From Apostichopus japonicus (Eukaryota > Echinodermata > Holothuroidea > Aspidochirotida > Stichopodidae), in assembly GCF_037975245.1 (NCBI RefSeq), contig NC_092580.1, forward strand, positions 14,237,001-14,301,000: a stretch of DNA of 64,000 nt, in the 5' to 3' direction. The translations under genes and the position numbers were made by a program. Below are positions 1 to 41,909 of the stretch, in pieces. The first letter of the stretch is position 1; every line of letters begins with the position of its first letter. Below the pieces are notes generated by a model, which worked only from the letters and a program-made list of their open reading frames with translations, was not told the DNA's origin and did not search any database.

Positions 1-2185
1 AATCCAACATTAGTGTAATAGTCATTTGAACAAAGTCTTGCGCATGGCGATATCGATGCATGTACGTGCGACCGCTACTTGATAGGAGCCAGATTTCTAG
101 GTGTGAAAGCTTATGAGTGACAGCTCTAAAGTGCTCAATTTTGTACAAGTTTGGATGGAATTTTGAAACATTTTGTTAGATTAAGGAAGTAACTCTCTTC
201 AGAAGTGAGCATTTTTGTTTTCTACTTCATTGCAAAAACAAACAAAAAAACATTCTTCAGGAAGGTAATTATAACTGTACATACATTCAATAGTTTCCAA
301 TATTGTTGATTTTCTTTTGATAACGTTATCATCTATCATAGCACATAATTTAGTATTGCTAGAATTAAAGCCAAAGTCAATTATTCTGTATCTTATTTTG
401 TTTTGGAAGTGGAGACACTTCAATGGCCTTTAAGAAATCAAGTCATTGTAATATTATAGAAGATGCACCAATGCATACATGTATAAAAGACTTTATATAT
501 GAATATATGTAAAGGATATCAGTTCAAAACGAAAATGATAAAATGATTTAAAAAAAACATAGCTAATGTCGTTGAGAAAAAGACAAAATATGAGAAAAGG
601 TTGTCGATGCCAGGCAATTTTAGAATAAGTTTAGTGCTTAAGTATTTCATACATATGGTTATATTATACTGACATATCCATATGATGAGATTAAGCTATA
701 TATTAGGACATCCTGTGCCGATACAGTAATCAAAGTATACAGAGCTGTTGGTATAAGTGTGCAAGTTTGACCGCTTTGATTGCAAACTAACTTGGCGAGA
801 CTTTGTGTTCCACAGAGCAACTGTAGAAATCAAAACGTTGCTTTCTGTGGCGTAAGCAATTAATTGTTTGCAATTAAAAGTTTAATGGGCCTGAGATATG
901 TTTCGATCCTAGCTGGAGGATCCTAACATTATCAAACATCAAGCCCTCTAACTTTTTAATTATTTGTTGTTGATCCTGCCAGGGTCCAAGCATCCGAGGC
1001 CATAGGCAATAGATAAGCAGTCTGTGAACAGTTTTTTTTATTTATTTAATATTTTTGGGCTCTTTTCAAAGGAATTAATGTTTGCATTATGAAACAGTTC
1101 AATGTGGAATGCAAATGTGGTTAGTTATCAAAACAAAACAGAGGGTTTTTAATTTATGCATTGAGATACAGTTTCACAAGAAGATCAAACCTTTTGAATA
1201 ATTGAAGTTGATGAATTCATAATCATACAGGTTCACAGTGTTGGAGTTATTGTAGTATTAACATACATAATTCAACTGCATTATTGTCAAGTATACAGGT
1301 AGACAGACAGAGAAGGCTTAGCTCTCCATAATAACTGAATAATTCAGATACACTTATGAAGTAAGCGACCAGAAATGTGATAGATAGATTTAAAAAAAAA
1401 ATTAAATATTAACTGCTCATTGGTCGGGCTGTTTATATACCCTCAATCGATGTTGAAATTAGAGATATAATCCTCACAGGAGCTTTGAAACTTGATTATT
1501 ATTTTTTTGCTGCATAAATAATTGCTGATTTGAATCGTATCCTAAAGGAGTGTTTTGTGTGAGAGAGAGATACCTACCTGTACTCTGTATCAAATGTGAA
1601 GTTAACAAATAAATCTTACGTGAGAAATGTTCTTTTCTTTTTCTATGACAGTTTTCATAATATGGTTTATGAAAAAAAAAGAGAGAGAGAAAAAAGTGGA
1701 GCATGGATTATTGTTTAAAAAAAAATTAAATTATGGATACTTTCTTTAGGTATATGTCACAAGTAAAGAAATTATGTAAGTAGACTTTGCAGGAGATGTT
1801 GATATGTCCTGTGATATTTTGAACTCAAATTGGTTGACCCATTAAAATTGTGAAAATTATGGAACAACCTTTATTTGGAAGTTTCCTGATATCGTAACAT
1901 TCATTGCAATCTGGGGTTGCGAAAGGAATGCTACGAGCCATATATAGCAAATGTCGTAACTTTTAAACAGTTTGGAATTCGGAATGTATTTTTAGCAAAC
2001 TTTTATTATTAATATGTGCAGCTTTTTAACGATCAGAGATTAATGTCGAGTCATAGATATATTTAGTTGATTACTAAAACTACTCCTGAAAAAAGCGAAC
2101 ATTCCTGTTCCTTTTCCATTTCCTCTGAATTGTGTGACTCCCCGTGCAGCCTATATATTAAACATTGCACATGCGGACCTGACAT
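1..2185. other. Upstream stretch with no recognisable gene
   Basis: AT-rich sequence. The open frames are short, have no recognisable domains and show no convincing exon signals. I see no gene, RNA gene or complete mobile element here. Confidence 0.6.
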
Positions 2186-2553
2186 TTAAAGGGTGTGAAG
2201 ACTCGCACAAAAAGAAATGTCTAATGCCGGTAATCTGACCTAGTTTCGAATGAGGTGTAACGGAAGTGTTAAACACCACCATCGATCCCAGAAAATACAC
2301 ACACAGCTTGCTACCTTCGGTAATTAGACACTAGTTTACAGTCAGTACATACAGCTGCTGTCAATACCCACAGCACAGTGTACAATGGATACAGCGATGG
2401 ACATCTCAGATCCAGCTAAAGATAACAAGGTATCACATTTCATTACTGTCTGCATTTTGTAGCGACACGAACAAAACGTCACTTGCAAGCAACAGAAAGT
2501 TGACTTTTTCAGATGGCCGCACACGGTTTGGGGCGAGTCTTCAATGCCTTTAA
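2186..2553. mobile_element. TTAA-flanked miniature inverted-repeat element (copy 1)
   Basis: A 368-bp element bounded on both sides by TTAA. Each end reads inward as AAAGG, a few variable bases, then GAAGACTCGC, so the ends are inverted repeats. It has no coding capacity. A second nearly full copy lies in opposite orientation at 29367-29705, and a one-ended copy lies at 12283-12402. TTAA target duplication is the hallmark of piggyBac-type transposition, so a non-autonomous piggyBac-like MITE is inferred; no transposase is present in the window. Confidence 0.75.
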
Positions 2554-3544
2554 TATACTGCATTTTCAGGTCTCTCATGATGAATACATTCATCAAACTA
2601 ATTAATTAATTGCTCAAAACTTTTGTATGTGACTCCCCAGCTATTAAAACATCACCATGCAGATGTCTAAAGGTGTGCAAGGTCCTGACATACTTAAGAT
2701 CTATTGAAAAAGCTACATTTTTTAGGTCTGTTGTTAAAAGATGCATCCATCAAACTTTAACAATTTCCCTACAATGTCAATGGATAATATTTATTCTCTG
2801 GATATCAATAGCTTTTGGTACATAAAAGCAATATTACCTAAATATCACCAGGTTTGCCTCTAATCATTCTTAAACAAAAATGGCTAAAAGTTAACAAAGA
2901 AAGTTTTCTAGAAGCTTTTTCATACTCCTAATATATTTCCAAGATATTGAGAATTTGTTTACTTGGCAGCTAAATGATTTCCCCGTTCGGGCAGGCAAAG
3001 GATCTGTAAATTATTTGCAGTCCAGGTATATGACCATTTTGTGTCATATTCTAGCACATTTGGAAGCCTTGATAGTAAGTAAATGCTCTTTAAATAGGAC
3101 AAAAAATGAGAAGGTCACTGAAGAATGATATTTGTATATATGATACCAAACTTCACTGACTTTATAATTTCTCAGTGTATTTCACCATGAAAACTTTTGA
3201 ACACAAAGAATGTCAAAGCCTAATCACAAAATGATGAATAAAACGTAAATTAAATTCCAAAACTGTCAATGAAATAAAAACTGGAAAGTGTCTTAATCAC
3301 CATCTTTTGTAAGCTCTGTGTATGGCCATTTTTTAGCAAATCTAACATTTTTTTTTATGGACTGCAGTCTGCAGACATATATTTTCTGGGAGGAGTGAAG
3401 GACTATACTTCAATCAGTTAAGATGTATCCTTTGTGACACATGTACTGAGAACATTGTAGTAGTGGTAGCTCTCAAAGAATTGATAATTACATGTAAATG
3501 TGCACAGTTTTATTTGCACTGGCAAGCGATACTCAAAACACAAC
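2554..3544. other. No gene seen
   Basis: AT-rich non-coding sequence. A weak match to the end of the repeat family seen at 60091-60338 lies near 3023-3075 on the minus strand. Nothing else is supported. Confidence 0.5.
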
Positions 3545-3552
3545 CCAAGTGC

Positions 3553-4196
3553 CAAGGGCGGCGGAACCGGGGGGGCACAGGGGGCACGTGCCCCCCCACT
3601 TTTCCTCAGGTTAAAAATGTGCCCTTTTTCTACATAAAAATTGAGGTGTCTCAAGTTAGCAAGAGGCCAGGGAATTAGAATGAACACTCGGGAAGGGCCG
3701 TTTCCGGCCATCTGAGGGGTTTGTAAAACCAAAAATTTTCTTGTACGCTCCGCGCCAACCAATGGTGGCGCTCCGCTCACATAGTCGTGCATACAACTTT
3801 GCAAATCCTGGCTACGCCCCTGACTTTTAAGGAATTTCTGTGGGTCAAACTCAAAGCTATTTCGAATGGAAAAATTTGTAAAGATATTAACAAGAAATAA
3901 ACTCTAATTCCGAAGATTCCTACATTAGCAACTAGCATGATTTCACCTCATTTTGTCTCAAAAGAAAACTTGTTCCTTGTTTCCCAATTTGCACATTGGA
4001 TATTGCAGTGCTAGTATGCATATTTTCCTTGGGGGGGGGGGGGCGTTGATGGAGTGATGTGTATACGCAAATAAGATAATACAGTAAGAGTTATAATGGG
4101 TACTAAATATAAGGCTGCATCAGTCCAATCAAATTTCTGCAAAGTGCCCTTTGATGTCGGTGCCCCCCCAGATTAAAAGTGCTTCCGCCGCCCTTG
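3553..4196. mobile_element. hAT-like non-autonomous element with 8-bp target duplication
   Basis: A 644-bp element whose termini are inverted copies of CAAGGGCGGCGGAA. It is flanked by a perfect 8-bp direct repeat, CCAAGTGC (3545-3552 and 4197-4204). An 8-bp target duplication plus CAGGG-like ends is the hAT pattern. A second hAT-like terminus (CTGGCTACGCCCCTG) lies inside near 3805-3822, so the element may be a composite or nested insertion. Its open frames on both strands are not recognisable as transposase. Confidence 0.8.
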
Positions 4197-4204
4197 CCAA
4201 GTGC

Positions 4205-5718
4205 TTTAATTAAAGGGTTGTCGGGTATTGTTCTCAAGTTTTAGTCTGCTAAATATTGTTACAAGTTTCAAAAATTCTTGCCCCTAGTGGTTTATCATCA
4301 ACCAAGTTACTTCTACCATGGGCATACATACCTTTTCTGAGGTTGGGGGGGGGGATGGGGGACATTACCAGTCGTATCAATAAAAGATAACATCACATAT
4401 GATAAGCAAAATGACGTCAAAATACAAAACATTCGTCGCTGCTATAAATACCCGGGATATCCAGAGTATGGATAAATCAGTTTGATTTATCCTAGTGAAT
4501 ATCATCAAGAGCCTCTGTGACATCAACAGTATTTGTGAGACATTTGACGATATTGCCAGTACTGAATATTTCGACTTACCTCTTTCTTCTTACATGTGGA
4601 GGGATTTTCATGACGGTAATTTGTTGGCATCAGAGGCCTGAAAATTGGAGGGGAGGGGAATGCACTGTGTTACATGTTCCTCCATCCCCCACTGGTTCTA
4701 CACCCATGGTTCCAGACACCGAGGAGTGATAAATTTAGACTGTAAATGATTTAAGGAGTGAGGAGAAAATTACTTCAGAGGATTAGGTAGTAAAACCCTG
4801 CTTGTTGAAGTTGGAACATTGAGTGACCATTATTTGATTTTCTAGCATATTTGGGGCCAGCATACTCGATGACCTTTAAATTTGCTACTGCAGTGGCTTT
4901 AATACATCTGTAGTGTACGGTGTCTATGCTTTAGCATGCCCACTTGATTTATGTCCTGTTCCTGTTACTTGTGCTTAGTTTACAATTCCTTCCTGTGTTT
5001 TGATCAATCAGCTAATTTGTTCATTTCTACTTCAGTTTAAAGCGCGACTAACACACAGTCGTGTGTATCAGTCATCTTTGTATACTTTGTACACCAGAGC
5101 TCAGTGTGTAGATCAGTATAGAAATAGAGCGCCAGTCCATAATTCACACCGGTGACCAGAAGTCTATGTTAGGCAGTAGCTAAAATGGCAACATCATGTG
5201 CCTGCCAAGGATGTACTACAGAGATCTTCGTTGCACATGAAGTCACTTTCAGGATTGGTGTCAAGTGTGTAAGAAGGGTCACTAGGAAGTGAATATATTG
5301 GAAGTAGTGGTTGATTGCAATCGACAGGGACTAAAAGGGCATTCCTCAATTTATTAGTCCGTGAATCGAAAGCACGTAAGGCAAAGCGACCGAACAGCGA
5401 TGATCATTAAATTCTGGAGCATAGGGTATCATTTCTTTGAGTAAATATCGGCCAGTTTTGTTTTTTTTTTCCATCGGGGAGCCGTTGGGTTATTCTGGAT
5501 TTGTCTACGGAGTAGGAGAACTAACATTCGCCTGCGCATTTTGGATTAATACATATAAGCTAAACCGGTCATCTTATAAAATGGTGCTTGTTACCACCAG
5601 AGAGATTTTTTATTTGTTACGGAGAACACAGAGTAGTAGCGACAGCATCCGGTATCTCTGAGAATCTCTCAGATGTGTAAATAGCACGAAGGTGCAAAAA
5701 TCCCATTCGCATTAAAAT
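4205..5718. other. Region upstream of the FGD gene, no coding exon established
   Basis: It contains one end of a TTAA-type repeat on the minus strand (4824-4879, TTAA at 4876-4879). A small open frame starts with ATG at 5185 and reaches a possible splice donor (GTAAGA) near 5268, which might be an untranslated or alternative first exon. The FGD promoter and 5' UTR should lie near here, but no core promoter can be assigned from sequence alone. Confidence 0.35.
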
Positions 5719-35746
<30,028 letters not shown>

Positions 35747-35765
35747 CCTTCGTTTTTAGGGGACA

Positions 35766-35771
35766 AATAAA
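35766..35771 (+). terminator. FGD: Candidate polyadenylation signal of the FGD gene
   Basis: AATAAA, 19 bases after the FGD stop codon. It would give a very short 3' UTR; other AATAAA matches occur further on, so the used site is uncertain. Confidence 0.35.
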
Positions 35772-36300
35772 TATCCACTGGATGAAACTCTAGTCAAAAG
35801 GAATTATTTGATGAAAAATTCCCTCGGGTGGGAAAGGAAAGACAGTCTTTAACTTATCAGCCATTCCTCTTTCAGAGAATGGTCCTTTGTATTTTTCGAA
35901 ATAGGAAAATTGTGATGCTTCCTGATTTGCGGGACAATTCAACAAACAGATTGATGCGTTTGTATCTGTCATTGTTAGTGTATACTATTTTGTGTTTATA
36001 TAAACCATAAACAGAACAAAATATTCCATATCATAGGAATGAAATCTTTTATGAGTAGATTGAAAGGGGGACAGTCTGCTACCCATATAGGTTTGTCAAT
36101 TGGTAGCAAATTTATCTGAGATATTGAATTGTCCATGCTGCCGACTTAATGCAAGAAGAACATGTGAGATTTGCGCCGTGGTTCACATGCATTTGGAAAC
36201 GATTGACAGAAAATGTAGATGAATTTTGTAGTTGACATCTGCAGGTGCTGTTCCATGGTAATAAGACTCAACGGACGTATCCACCAGAATGGAGAGTGTG

Positions 36301-36565
36301 GTGGCCAATTTGGCTAAGGCGTCGGACTCGTGATCCAAGGATTGCTGGTTCCATTCCTGCCTAGTTCATTTCACTGTGTCCTTGGGCAAGATGCTTTATC
36401 TCAATTGCCTCTCTCCACCCAGGGATTAAATGGGTACCTGTGGGGTAACTTGTCATTGTCTCTGGGACAAGTTATCATTGACCAGGGGTAATATAACGTC
36501 TGTAAAGCGCTTTGAGACCTATTGCTGGTATAAAGCGCTATATTAAAAAGCAAATATTATAATAG
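36301..36565 (+). mobile_element. tRNA-derived SINE with L2-like tail
   Basis: The head looks like a tRNA: GTGGCCAATTTGGCTAAGG (A-box region), a TCGGA/TCCAA-like anticodon stem with loop CTCGTGA, and GGTTCCATTCC (B box). The body ends with AAGCGCTTTGAGACCTATTG and TATAAAGCGCTATATT, the tail type shared by many animal SINEs with L2/CR1-clade LINEs. It is followed by A-rich sequence and (TA)n. Pol III transcription from the internal boxes is expected for an intact copy. Confidence 0.85.
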
Positions 36566-36570
36566 GTGGG

Positions 36571-36572
<2 letters not shown>

Positions 36573-36610
<38 letters not shown>
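36573..36610. repeat. (TA)n microsatellite
   Basis: About 19 TA units directly after the SINE. Confidence 0.95.
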
Positions 36611-36613
<3 letters not shown>

Positions 36614-36759
36614 TAGGTTGGCGTCTATCTTGGCACAGAGTGCTCTATGTCCATTGGACAGACCGTAATATATGTTGTCTGAGTTGTCTGAAGATCGCTA
36701 TAACGCGTGAAACTCCGAGTAACAACTACTAGTGTTCCACTAGTCTCATCTAGTATCAA

Positions 36760-36778
36760 CATATATATATATATATAA

Positions 36779-36824
<46 letters not shown>
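36760..36824. repeat. (TA)n/(TG)n microsatellite
   Basis: TA runs interrupted near 36777, grading into a short TG run. Confidence 0.95.
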
Positions 36825-36934
36825 TTGGTGTAATTATTCTGTAATTAATAATATAACCTGTCTGTAGAAATGTCCCTTTCATACCTTGAGTTCATTTGCT
36901 TCAAGGTGTCATTTTCATTTTCTGTGTGAGAATA

Positions 36935-37150
36935 CAGTGAATGCAAATGAATGAATGCATTCAATAAATGAATAGAATGAATAAATGAATACAATAAAAT
37001 GCATACTATGAATGAATGCATACAATAACTGAATGAATGCATGCAATGAATGAATGCATACAATGAATGAATGAATACAATAAATGAATGAATACAATGA
37101 ATGAATACAATAATGAATAAATGCGTACAATGAATGAATGAATATAATGG
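36935..37150. repeat. GAAT-based minisatellite
   Basis: Imperfect copies of TGAATGAATGCATACAA and shorter GAAT units fill about 215 bp. The long minus-strand open frames with repeated HSF/CIH peptides are products of the repeat, not genes. Confidence 0.9.
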
Positions 37151-37330
37151 AATTTAAAGCTATGTTACAATTGAGATAAGGAATCAATGGAATCATGTAA
37201 TGTATTGATTTTTTTATAAATTTTGATCAAATGTTTTCTAGTAGTGAAGTGATTTACAAAAAGAGGGAACTCTTTACTCTTGATCATCACTTTGTTTCAT
37301 CAATACTTGACATAAAACGAAACAAAGAAT

Positions 37331-37689
37331 CAAGGGTGTAGGAACCAGGGGGCTGGGGGGGCCCCAGCCCCCCCAGTGAAAAATATGGGGGGGGGCGGAA
37401 GTATCATTCCGCCTCCGCAAGTCAGAAACCCCTTTTTCATTTCCAAATGAGAAAAAAATCTCATTTGGAGCACCAAATTGCATCTAAGGCCAGGTGAAAA
37501 TGCAAAATTATTTACAAAATGGAGTGGGTGTTGAAGTGTGCTATATTGCACCAAATTGCATCTGAGGCCACCTGGAAATGCAAAAAATTCCAAAGGGGAG
37601 GGGGACAGCCCCTCCCCTTAGACCCCTCCCCCAGGCCGGCCATCAGTCTTCAGCCCCCCCCCACTCAAAAGTACCTTCCTACGCCACTG
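37331..37689. mobile_element. hAT-like non-autonomous element, 8-bp TSD
   Basis: Ends CAAGGGTGTAGGAACC and, inverted, CAGTGGCGTAGGAAGG. Flanked by the perfect 8-bp repeat CAAAGAAT (37323-37330 and 37690-37697). The interior has two copies of GCACCAAATTGCATCT. A close relative in the same orientation lies at 59719-60049. Non-coding. Confidence 0.88.
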
Positions 37690-37697
37690 CAAAGAAT

Positions 37698-39590
37698 ATT
37701 GGAATTATAGCCTCAGTTTAATATAAACCATCTCCAGTCCATCTGTTTTATAAAACAGAAGGTTTGCATGATGTCATCTTAAAGGTATTGAAATGTATTT
37801 GAGGCTAGCTGGAATATGCCAGCAAAACTGCTTTCTATCTGAACCAGTGATCTTCATACAAACACGGGGGGGGGGGGGGGGAAGGAGGGGATATCTAAGA
37901 GAACAGCTAGGTGTATTGCATTCCTGCCTGTCTCCCACCCTCTCTTGCCCCAAATACGCTAGTCACAAAATACCTCATTGTCAGTGTTGCTTTATTTTAT
38001 AACAATGCAATATTTGAAAACCTAATATTCTTTCCTAATATTCCTATCAGTTATCAACTAAAACCAAGCGGCATATTTTGAACACAAGGAGAACTTTGTA
38101 AATTGTTATTGCATGATAGGGCTACTAAGTATCACCAGAATTCTCCTTTCAGAGTGGGAGGGGGGCGGTCGAGGGGGATGGAAGTGAGTTGGAGGAGGGA
38201 AAGTTGTATCCATTTCATGAGCTAGCTAGTAACTATATAGAATTATGCAGAGTCTTTATAGATTAGAAGATAAAGCTCCAAATGAGATTCTTCAAATAAT
38301 GCTATGCATGATTTGGTGTACTAAGGGTATATATAGCATAGAAGGAAATATGGTTAATTATGGTTTGTTAATATTTCTAATTGTTTATTTTTTGAAAAAT
38401 GCAGCATGAAATTGGTGTATGAAATCCCACCCATGAAAAATATTTTCTCCTGCAATACATTTTTGCCCACCAATGTGAAGGTGCTCTGTTGTTGTCACCA
38501 ATACCTGGAATATCATAATTAATGTTCCAACTTTCTATACAGGTTTCACATGCATTTGGATTTTTTTTTTTTGCATCGATATTTCCCCCAAATATGGTGT
38601 AAATAATTGTTTATAATTGCATTTGATTTCTAATGACAGGGGTTAGGGGTTGGGGGGGCATTAAGACATTGAGAAGAGGTCTGTCGTCCACACAAATGAG
38701 CTTACCTTCTAAGATGTTCACATTGGATTATCTGTTTTGGCTTTGTGAGAAAATATTATGTAAATTTATGTAAATGTTTATTCTATTTCTAGTACTGTAA
38801 GATATATCTGCCTATTTTTCCCTGTTCGTGTTTTAAGATGCCTGAGAGTTAATGTGTTGTGTAATTGTTGATATTATGTGAAGTGCTATATTTATTCATA
38901 TATATTTAATATACTGTAACAATATTTGGACATTTTTTGTAAAGATTTAAGACTACCTGCAAAGACAGCTTTGTCTTCAAGGCAGTAACATCTGGCTTTG
39001 CTAATGGTGAACATAAATTGGATTTTTTTTTAAAATTTTTCTTTATTAAAATCATAAAGGTAAAAATAATTTCTTCATAAAGGTGTCTGATAGTGCCAAA
39101 ATCGTTAGTATGACTAATTTTAGGTTTTATTTTGCTAGTACATTGCAGTACATACCTCTTGTCCTTACCACACTAATATATTTGATATCCGATATTTGAG
39201 ATAGCCAGTAGATCTAAAAAATAGTGATTTTCAGGGACTCAAAAGATTGGAAGGAAAATGATGTTTTGAAAAAAAGAAATAATCCTTTTTTTTATCGTAG
39301 AAGAATGTAAGAAAGATTAACAATTTGGGACTGGTCTTCTGGATGTCTGTTCTGGACATTTTCGCTGAACTAAAGCACACTGCACAGGATGAGCAGATGT
39401 CAGTTTATCACTCAAGTCATGTAGAATTGGTTCTACTGCAAGTTGGTGTATTTCAAATTTTGGAAATCTTGGGGGAAAAATCTGCTGTAAATTAAAGATC
39501 TAAATCTGGTCAGGTAGGGTATTGGGGTTATTGCAACTGTATTGATATTGTTGTGTAATTAGCAGATAAATCGTTCTTTGGCAAACTTGT
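37698..39590. other. Intergenic, no gene seen
   Basis: AT-rich sequence with several G runs (for example at 37866 and 38651). No exon signals with an informative protein were found. It may include FGD 3' flanking sequence. Confidence 0.5.
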
Positions 39591-39591
39591 C

Positions 39592-39700
39592 AGGGGCGAA
39601 TCCAGGATTTTGAGAAGGAGTGGGTGTGGCTCTGACATTGTAGAAGGAGACTCTCATGTGAGGGAGTGGGGGGGGGGAGTTGGGGGCAGAAAATGAGAAA
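39592..39700 (+). mobile_element. Solo hAT-like terminus
   Basis: CAGGGGCGAATCCAGGATT is a typical hAT-type 5' end, but I found no matching inverted end or target duplication, so only a fragment is supported. Confidence 0.45.
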
Positions 39701-40193
39701 TGGTGCATTCTGAGTCATATTTATATATTTGTCTGTCTATAACACTAGCCATTCATGTAAGGTTGTGTTAATAACTACTTGCTGATAGCACTACTATGCA
39801 TGGGCTTGATAATGTGTGTGTTTGTGGAGGGAGGGGAGGGGAGGAGGGGTGTGTGTAGTGAGCTCTCCCACATGCATATTTGATCACGTTCAGTTAGTTA
39901 GACAGGAGTGGTTGAATCATAATTCGTAATTATTTTAGCTTGTTCTACAAGACATTGAATACTGATAAATGGGAAAAAGGTGGAATACAAAGTTGTTTCA
40001 TATGATGTGATTGTTTGACTACTTAATTTGATTTGATTATTGTCATAATGTGTACATTTGGACCCAAAAATGCAAGTGAACAAGGTGTGTTACTAAATGT
40101 GACCATCTGATCCATTGTTGTTTAGAAAATATGGAGTATCAATTTACAAACTTCATAATGTTATGTAATTATAGAAATATATAAATAAATATA

Positions 40194-40250
40194 GCAAAAT
40201 GTATTTAGGGCACACATATATATATATATATATACAAAATGTATTTAGGG

Positions 40251-40326
<76 letters not shown>

Positions 40327-40347
40327 TAGCAAAATGTATTTAGGGCA
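40194..40347. repeat. (TA)n tracts separated by a triplicated 16-bp phrase
   Basis: AAATGTATTTAGGGCA occurs three times (about 40198, 40237 and 40332). The copies are separated by TA runs of about 20 and about 70 bp. It looks like expansion of a composite repeat. Confidence 0.85.
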
Positions 40348-40399
40348 ATTGCAAAACTTTAAATATAGGCCTCATCTCACTTAATTAACTTACACAGAT

Positions 40400-41905
40400 T
40401 TTTGTATTGAGATGGTATAAAGTGATTAATTATGTATAAAACAACAACATGTCTTGTAGATTTGGAGAAGAAGAAATGATAATATTTAATACAGGACATG
40501 ACTTGAAACTCTCCTTTTTTTTACTGGCCATTTCTTTTTCTTTCTTCTAGAAATTATGACAACGTTATTGAAAAAGTTTAGTAGTTACACCCAATAAAAT
40601 CCATTTATGTACCGTAAATTTTAAAGTTCAATAGCTAGGCTACTACGACACAAGTTAATTGTGATAGGTTACGAAAATATCAAATGGGGTATTATTTATT
40701 TCAGCGTAAATAATTCAACTATTAACTGCATGGCTGGTTTGTAGTGTGAAGTTTTCTGTCTCTCAAATAACACTTTAAACCCAACATACGGTATGCGTTT
40801 CGATTTGGTCTTGTTGGTTCCACAAAATACTTAATATAATTTCCGACCGAAAATTCCAACTGTCGTATAAGTTATCTAACTTCGCTTCCTTTGACGTTGA
40901 AGACGTACACGTCAGTAACTAACAATGTTAAATCTGTTATTATTATGATTCAATATTTATTGTGATAATTCGTGGTATATTCCACGTGGATGTCATTCTA
41001 CCTCTGTTAATGATTGTGTCTTGAGAATGACGAATTTATGTCTCAATTAGTAACTTAGTTAATTGGGTGCTGACTATACCATCATTTACTGAGTGACAAG
41101 ACGTACCAATAAGGGCTTCTTCTTCTTTTTCCATTTTTTGGCTTTTTTCTTTTGTGTGAGAGGTAGCTCGTCAAAGATAATAGATTCCCTATTGGCAATT
41201 GAATTTCGACTAATTGTTAACATAAATGATAGAAAACATACGGTAAGCCTGCAATGGTCATTAGCGAATTCAAGTATGACCCGGGGGGTGGGGGAGGGGA
41301 TAAAACACATGTTTTGTATTATATGTAGAGCATAAATGGTTAGTTCAAAGAACGAATACCTGTTACAGGCCTACACCTCATTGCTATTTTTTTTTTCTTG
41401 TTTTCTTTTATCTTTCTCCGGTGACACATTTTAATCCGCCGGACAACTAGTACAGCTAAGTCCGGTATAATTGCCCCCACAGACCGGTATGGAATGTTCA
41501 AACAAAAGCTAGATAACAAAGAACAATATGTATATAGGTTAGGCCTACTTTACAAGCCTTTCTAACGTACATATTTTAGTGTGGACAATTCCTCTTGCAT
41601 TGATTCAACAGTAATGACCTACTACCTCACTATAAATCGGCCTACTTGGAGTTACTACTTGTACGCATGCGCGCGCGCACCATTGACCTGACACTACCTA
41701 CCTTACCATACATTGCAGACTACAGAAACTCGACGACCGAGAGTGAATAATTTCCTTAAGTGAATGACATCTTTCGTAGCTAAGGATTTAGCTTTCAGTG
41801 GGCCGAATAGTGAATTACAGGTACTTTCATGTTAAAGTTATCCATTTAGGGGTTCATGATTTTGCCTTATAAAAATTCATTGGCGCCGCATGACATACAC
41901 GTGCT
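40400..41905. other. Intergenic, no gene seen
   Basis: AT-rich with a short alternating GC run (CGCATGCGCGCGCGCA near 41665). No supported gene. Confidence 0.45.
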
Positions 41906-41909
41906 TTTT

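Noticed and set aside
972-986. GTTGATCCTGCCAGG resembles the 5' end of 18S rRNA
   Set aside because: The match stops after about 14 bases and the following sequence does not resemble 18S rRNA, so it is treated as coincidence.
3418-3804. 128-residue minus-strand frame as a transposase
   Set aside because: It spans the edge of the hAT-like element and its flank and has no transposase motifs.
36845-37196. Minus-strand frames with HSF/CIH repeats
   Set aside because: Translation of the GAAT minisatellite.
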